Shown here: positions 13,416 to 15,218 of the stretch, piece after piece
How the letters are laid out: the number at the start of each line of letters is the position of its first letter
How positions within the stretch are numbered: position 1 is the stretch's first letter
Source: Dehalococcoidia bacterium
GTDB taxonomy: Bacteria; Chloroflexota; Dehalococcoidia; Lucifugimonadales; JAGWBF01
Assembly (NCBI GenBank): GCA_021296025.1
Contig: JAGWBF010000029.1
Span: 6,713 to 21,930, forward strand
DNA length: 15,218 bases
Reading direction: 5' to 3'
Program-made: the position numbers and the translations under genes
Notes under the pieces: generated by a model
The model's database searches: none
What the model was told of the DNA's origin: nothing
Seen by the model: only the letters and a program-made list of their open reading frames with translations

Positions 13416-14125
13416 ACCAAGGCTAGCACAGCCGCGGGGCTGCCGGACCCACCCCTGAGACGGAGCGCTCCGATGAATATCGTCGCTCCGGTCGAGGGCA
13501 GCTGCTCCAGGTTGGCCAGGTTTTCCAGCACGATGCGTCGTTGGGCCAGGGCCATTCGGTTGGTGCTGTAGTCCCTGTCGCGGTAAGAATCGACGCCGGG
13601 GCTGTCAATCCCCAGGCCTGTAGCTCCCCGCTGCTCCAGGAGTACCCGGGCAGCTTCTACGTCTATACCCGGGAATTGTGGCATCCCCGAGGCATCAACG
13701 TTCATGTAGGCAACTGGGTCTTTCCATCGTTTGCCCCAGCCGGTATTCACTAGCGCCAGGCTGCCCGCGGGAACGGGCCCGTGGTCCGCTTCCCATGCCG
13801 CGATGTCAGCGGCGGACAACCCGTTCCGCTCATCCCTGCCGGCAATGCCCGCCAGGTGAATTACCACGGCGGGCGCCACCAGGGAACTGGCATCGTAGCT
13901 TTCGATTCCGGCGCCGTTTTCATAGAAAGCAGCCGGCGCATTCATGTGGGTTGCCGAGTGCTCCCCCATGGAGATTTTCCTGAGGAAGTAGCCGTTGTTG
14001 GCAATCCCAGCTACCTCATCCATCTCTACAGGAGGGTCGCCGGGCCAGGCTGGAATGTCGGGGTCTATGGTGTGGGAAAGGTGGATGACGCGGGAGTAGG
14101 ACAGGGTGCGTCTATGGGGGTGCAA
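13409..14125 (-). CDS. Cyclase-family (kynurenine formamidase-like) metal-dependent hydrolase
   Basis: A 238-residue protein of the cyclase family (PF04199), which includes kynurenine formamidase and isatin hydrolase. The start VIHLSHTIDPDIPAWPGDPP and the end LENLANLEQLPSTGATIFIGAL are typical. The metal motif HxGTHxDxPxH is changed to HSATHMNAPAA: His56 and His60 stay, but the Asp is Asn62 and the last His is Ala66. The later metal His is apparently Asn189, while Glu201 is kept. I recall other family members with HSATHxNAP, so this may be a known subgroup; its substrate is unknown to me. The start is uncertain: TTG at 14125 overlaps the GNAT gene by 14 bases and no ATG is nearby. It is the last gene of a three-gene operon. 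Confidence 0.85.
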   Translation of the reverse strand: MHPHRRTLSYSRVIHLSHTIDPDIPAWPGDPPVEMDEVAGIANNGYFLRKISMGEHSATHMNAPAAFYENGAGIESYDASSLVAPAVVIHLAGIAGRDERNGLSAADIAAWEADHGPVPAGSLALVNTGWGKRWKDPVAYMNVDASGMPQFPGIDVEAARVLLEQRGATGLGIDSPGVDSYRDRDYSTNRMALAQRRIVLENLANLEQLPSTGATIFIGALRLRGGSGSPAAVLALVP

Positions 14126-14585
14126 AATCTATCTCGTAGAGGTCGTAGTTGGTCTTGGACATTCCCAGGCTGGTGTAGGTGGCCTGGGCGATGTGGTTGT
14201 CCTTGTCCACGTAGAGGCGCACGCCGCAGACCCTGTCGGCGGCCCTGGCAGCCTCGTGCACCCAGTCGTGGAGGCGCCGGTAGATGCCCCTGCGCCGCCA
14301 GTCGGGCCGAACGTACACGCTCTGGACCCACCAGAAGGTGGCGCTCCGCCAATCGCTCCATTCCTCCATGCAGAGAAGGCTTCCGACAACCTCCCCATCA
14401 GCTTCGGCCACCAGGTAGTATCCCTTCTGGGGAGAGTCGAAGACAGCCTTCGTGCCTTCGGTGAGGGTGTCCCTGTCCAGGGAACGTCCTTCGGTCTCCA
14501 TGGCCATGGAGGCGTTGAAGCTGACCAGGACATCTATATCGGCGGGAGTGGCTTTCCTAATATCAACGTGGTCTTGGGTAGTCAT
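14112..14585 (-). CDS. GNAT family N-acetyltransferase
   Basis: The 157 residues show the GNAT fold order: IRKATPADIDVLVSF as strand and helix 1, YYLVAEADGEVVGSLLC as strands 2-4, and SVYVRPDWRRRGIYRRLHDWV as the acetyl-CoA pyrophosphate loop (RRRGIY, motif A). After that come YVDKDNHIAQATYTSLGM and the closing strand NYDLYEIDF. The acceptor cannot be deduced. The ATG at 14585 has AGGGG about five bases upstream. It starts 12 bases after the small ABM-like gene and its end overlaps the TTG start proposed for the cyclase gene, so all three are one transcription unit. Confidence 0.92.
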   Translation of the reverse strand: MTTQDHVDIRKATPADIDVLVSFNASMAMETEGRSLDRDTLTEGTKAVFDSPQKGYYLVAEADGEVVGSLLCMEEWSDWRSATFWWVQSVYVRPDWRRRGIYRRLHDWVHEAARAADRVCGVRLYVDKDNHIAQATYTSLGMSKTNYDLYEIDFAPP

Positions 14586-14597
14586 GGGTGCCCCTGT

Positions 14598-14885
14598 CTA
14601 CTTTGCCACTTCGAACCGTTCGGACTGGGGAGGGGCTGACCACAGCTCTTCGGCCCCTGCCATGGCCGCCGCCCGCTCGGGGCTGGCCCGCCACTGGTCG
14701 TAGATCTCGTTGCTGTCCCACAGGACCAGGGTGGTGATCTTGCAGGGATCGGTGTGGGAGTACAGGGTCCACCGACCTCCGAAGCCGGGGGCTTTGCTCT
14801 GGGCGAGGCCGTTGCCATCAAGGAGGGTCCGGGCGGCCTCCACCCGGTCTTCCTTTGCCCAATGGTGGGTGAGAACGCCGATCAT
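14598..14885 (-). CDS. Small dimeric alpha/beta-barrel (ABM-like) protein, unknown function
   Basis: The 95-residue protein begins MIGVLTHHWAKEDRVEAARTLLD and continues GRWTLYSHTDPCKITTLVLWDSNEIYDQWRASPE. A strand, a helix, a short middle strand, then LVLW and a WRASPE-type helix resemble the antibiotic biosynthesis monooxygenase (ABM) ferredoxin-like fold. Such proteins include cofactor-free monooxygenases and many of unknown role; I cannot assign a substrate. The ATG at 14885 has GGAG eight bases upstream and a strong extended -10 at 14930-14938. It is the first gene of the operon with the GNAT and cyclase genes. Confidence 0.7.
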   Translation of the reverse strand: MIGVLTHHWAKEDRVEAARTLLDGNGLAQSKAPGFGGRWTLYSHTDPCKITTLVLWDSNEIYDQWRASPERAAAMAGAEELWSAPPQSERFEVAK

Positions 14886-14929
14886 GCTTCAGCTCCGTTG
14901 AGGGGATGTAGGCTGCTGTCTACCGGGGA

Positions 14930-14938
14930 ATTATAGCA
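14930..14938 (-). promoter_or_regulatory. Extended -10 promoter for the ABM-GNAT-cyclase operon
   Basis: The minus strand reads TGCTATAAT, a perfect -10 with the TGn extension, 45 bases before the ATG. At 17 bases upstream the -35 is weak (TCGGGA). It faces away from the tRNA-Ile promoter that begins 24 bases further right. Confidence 0.55.
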
Positions 14939-14961
14939 CCCCGCAGGCAGGCTCCCGAGGG

Positions 14962-14991
14962 TTGCGTGTAAGGCTGCTGCGTTGCTACAAT
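14962..14991 (+). promoter_or_regulatory. Promoter of tRNA-Ile
   Basis: TTGCGT (14962-14967), an 18-base spacer and TACAAT (14986-14991) preceded by TGC form an extended -10 promoter. The -10 ends 15 bases before the mature tRNA start. Confidence 0.6.
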
Positions 14992-15006
14992 GACCCTCTA
15001 CAGGAT

Positions 15007-15083
15007 GGGCCCGTAGCTCAGGTGGTTAGAGCGCGGTCCTGATAAGACCGAGGTCGATAGTTCGAGTCTATCCGGGCCCACCA
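15007..15083 (+). tRNA. tRNA-Ile (anticodon GAT)
   Basis: A full 77-base cloverleaf including an encoded CCA. The acceptor stem is GGGCCCG with CGGGCCC, the D stem GCTC/GAGC, the anticodon stem CGGTC/GACCG around the loop CTGATAA, and the T stem GATAG/CTATC around TTCGAGT. The discriminator base is A. The GAT anticodon reads ATC and ATT isoleucine codons. Bacterial tRNA-Ile(GAT) often sits in the rRNA spacer; here it stands alone behind its own promoter. Confidence 0.98.
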
Positions 15084-15120
15084 CTACCTGCTTACTTGTT
15101 GTTCATCAATAAGCCATCGC

Positions 15121-15156
15121 CGTTGCGAATGCTATCTTTCCTCACTAAGCGCAACG
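15121..15156 (+). promoter_or_regulatory. Inverted repeat in the leader of the right-end gene
   Basis: CGTTGCG (15121-15127) and CGCAACG (15150-15156) pair perfectly over seven bases around a 22-base loop. A second small stem, CTCC (15161-15164) with GGAG (15170-15173), would cover the ribosome site of the next start codon. Both lie between the tRNA and the partial gene. A control role is possible but not shown. Confidence 0.25.
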
Positions 15157-15179
15157 AGGACTCCTCAAAGGAGCAGCGC

Positions 15180-15218
15180 ATGCAAGCGGACGGAAAAAGT
15201 GATGACCGTCGAATATCG
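15180..15218 (+). CDS. Start of an unrecognised gene (3' end outside window)
   Basis: An ATG at 15180 follows AAAGGAG (15167-15173) at six bases and the frame stays open to the end of the window, 13 codons (MQADGKSDDRRIS). The ribosome site is good, but this is too short to identify. It lies 96 bases after the tRNA-Ile gene on the same strand. Confidence 0.45.
   Translation, partial: MQADGKSDDRRIS

Overview
The window is an ordinary, gene-dense, G+C-rich bacterial chromosome segment: an ilvC-leuA-leuC-leuD block, molybdopterin genes, type-2 pyrF next to a DUF951 gene, an archaeal-type fructose-bisphosphate aldolase/phosphatase and a B12-dependent acyl-CoA mutase large subunit. My inference is a member of the Chloroflexota, probably Dehalococcoidia-like, from the gene types and the ilvC-leuACD order. 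This rests on family knowledge, not on a search. I see no insertion sequence, phage gene, CRISPR array or rRNA.

Layout. Positions 1-4585 run on the plus strand: the 3' end of ilvC, leuA, leuC, leuD and a small CxxC membrane protein, i.e. the branched-chain amino acid block with no leuB. Positions 4605-11523 are all on the minus strand. Read in transcription order (descending coordinates) they are an MFS transporter, an acyl-CoA mutase large subunit, the FBP aldolase/phosphatase, then rdgB-moaA-moaC as a tight operon. Upstream of the MFS gene, pyrF and a DUF951 gene (11543-12555) overlap and probably form one operon with it. sfsA (12711-13400, plus) diverges from pyrF. A minus-strand operon follows: an ABM-like small protein, a GNAT acetyltransferase and a cyclase-family hydrolase (13409-14885). 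The right end holds tRNA-Ile(GAT) with encoded CCA, and the first 13 codons of an unrecognised gene.

How the genes fit together. Leucine synthesis from 2-ketoisovalerate is covered up to 3-isopropylmalate. The mutase could interconvert branched and straight acyl-CoAs, and the FBP enzyme is a gluconeogenic entry point. MoaA and MoaC make cyclic pyranopterin monophosphate, the first molybdenum-cofactor intermediate. PyrF makes UMP. RdgB cleans the nucleotide pool.

Most notable observations. (1) The mutase carries Phe and Gln at the two positions that are Tyr89 and Arg207 in methylmalonyl-CoA mutase, with identical spacing, which is the pattern of isobutyryl-CoA mutase. (2) PyrF has Glu in place of the last Asp of its catalytic DxKxxD motif. 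(3) Five putative promoters share an extended -10 of the form TGCTAnAnT. (4) A small protein next to leuD has two CxxC knuckles on either side of a hydrophobic segment. (5) The FBP aldolase/phosphatase gene has a long leader with a strong hairpin. I did not find a clearly new multi-gene system.
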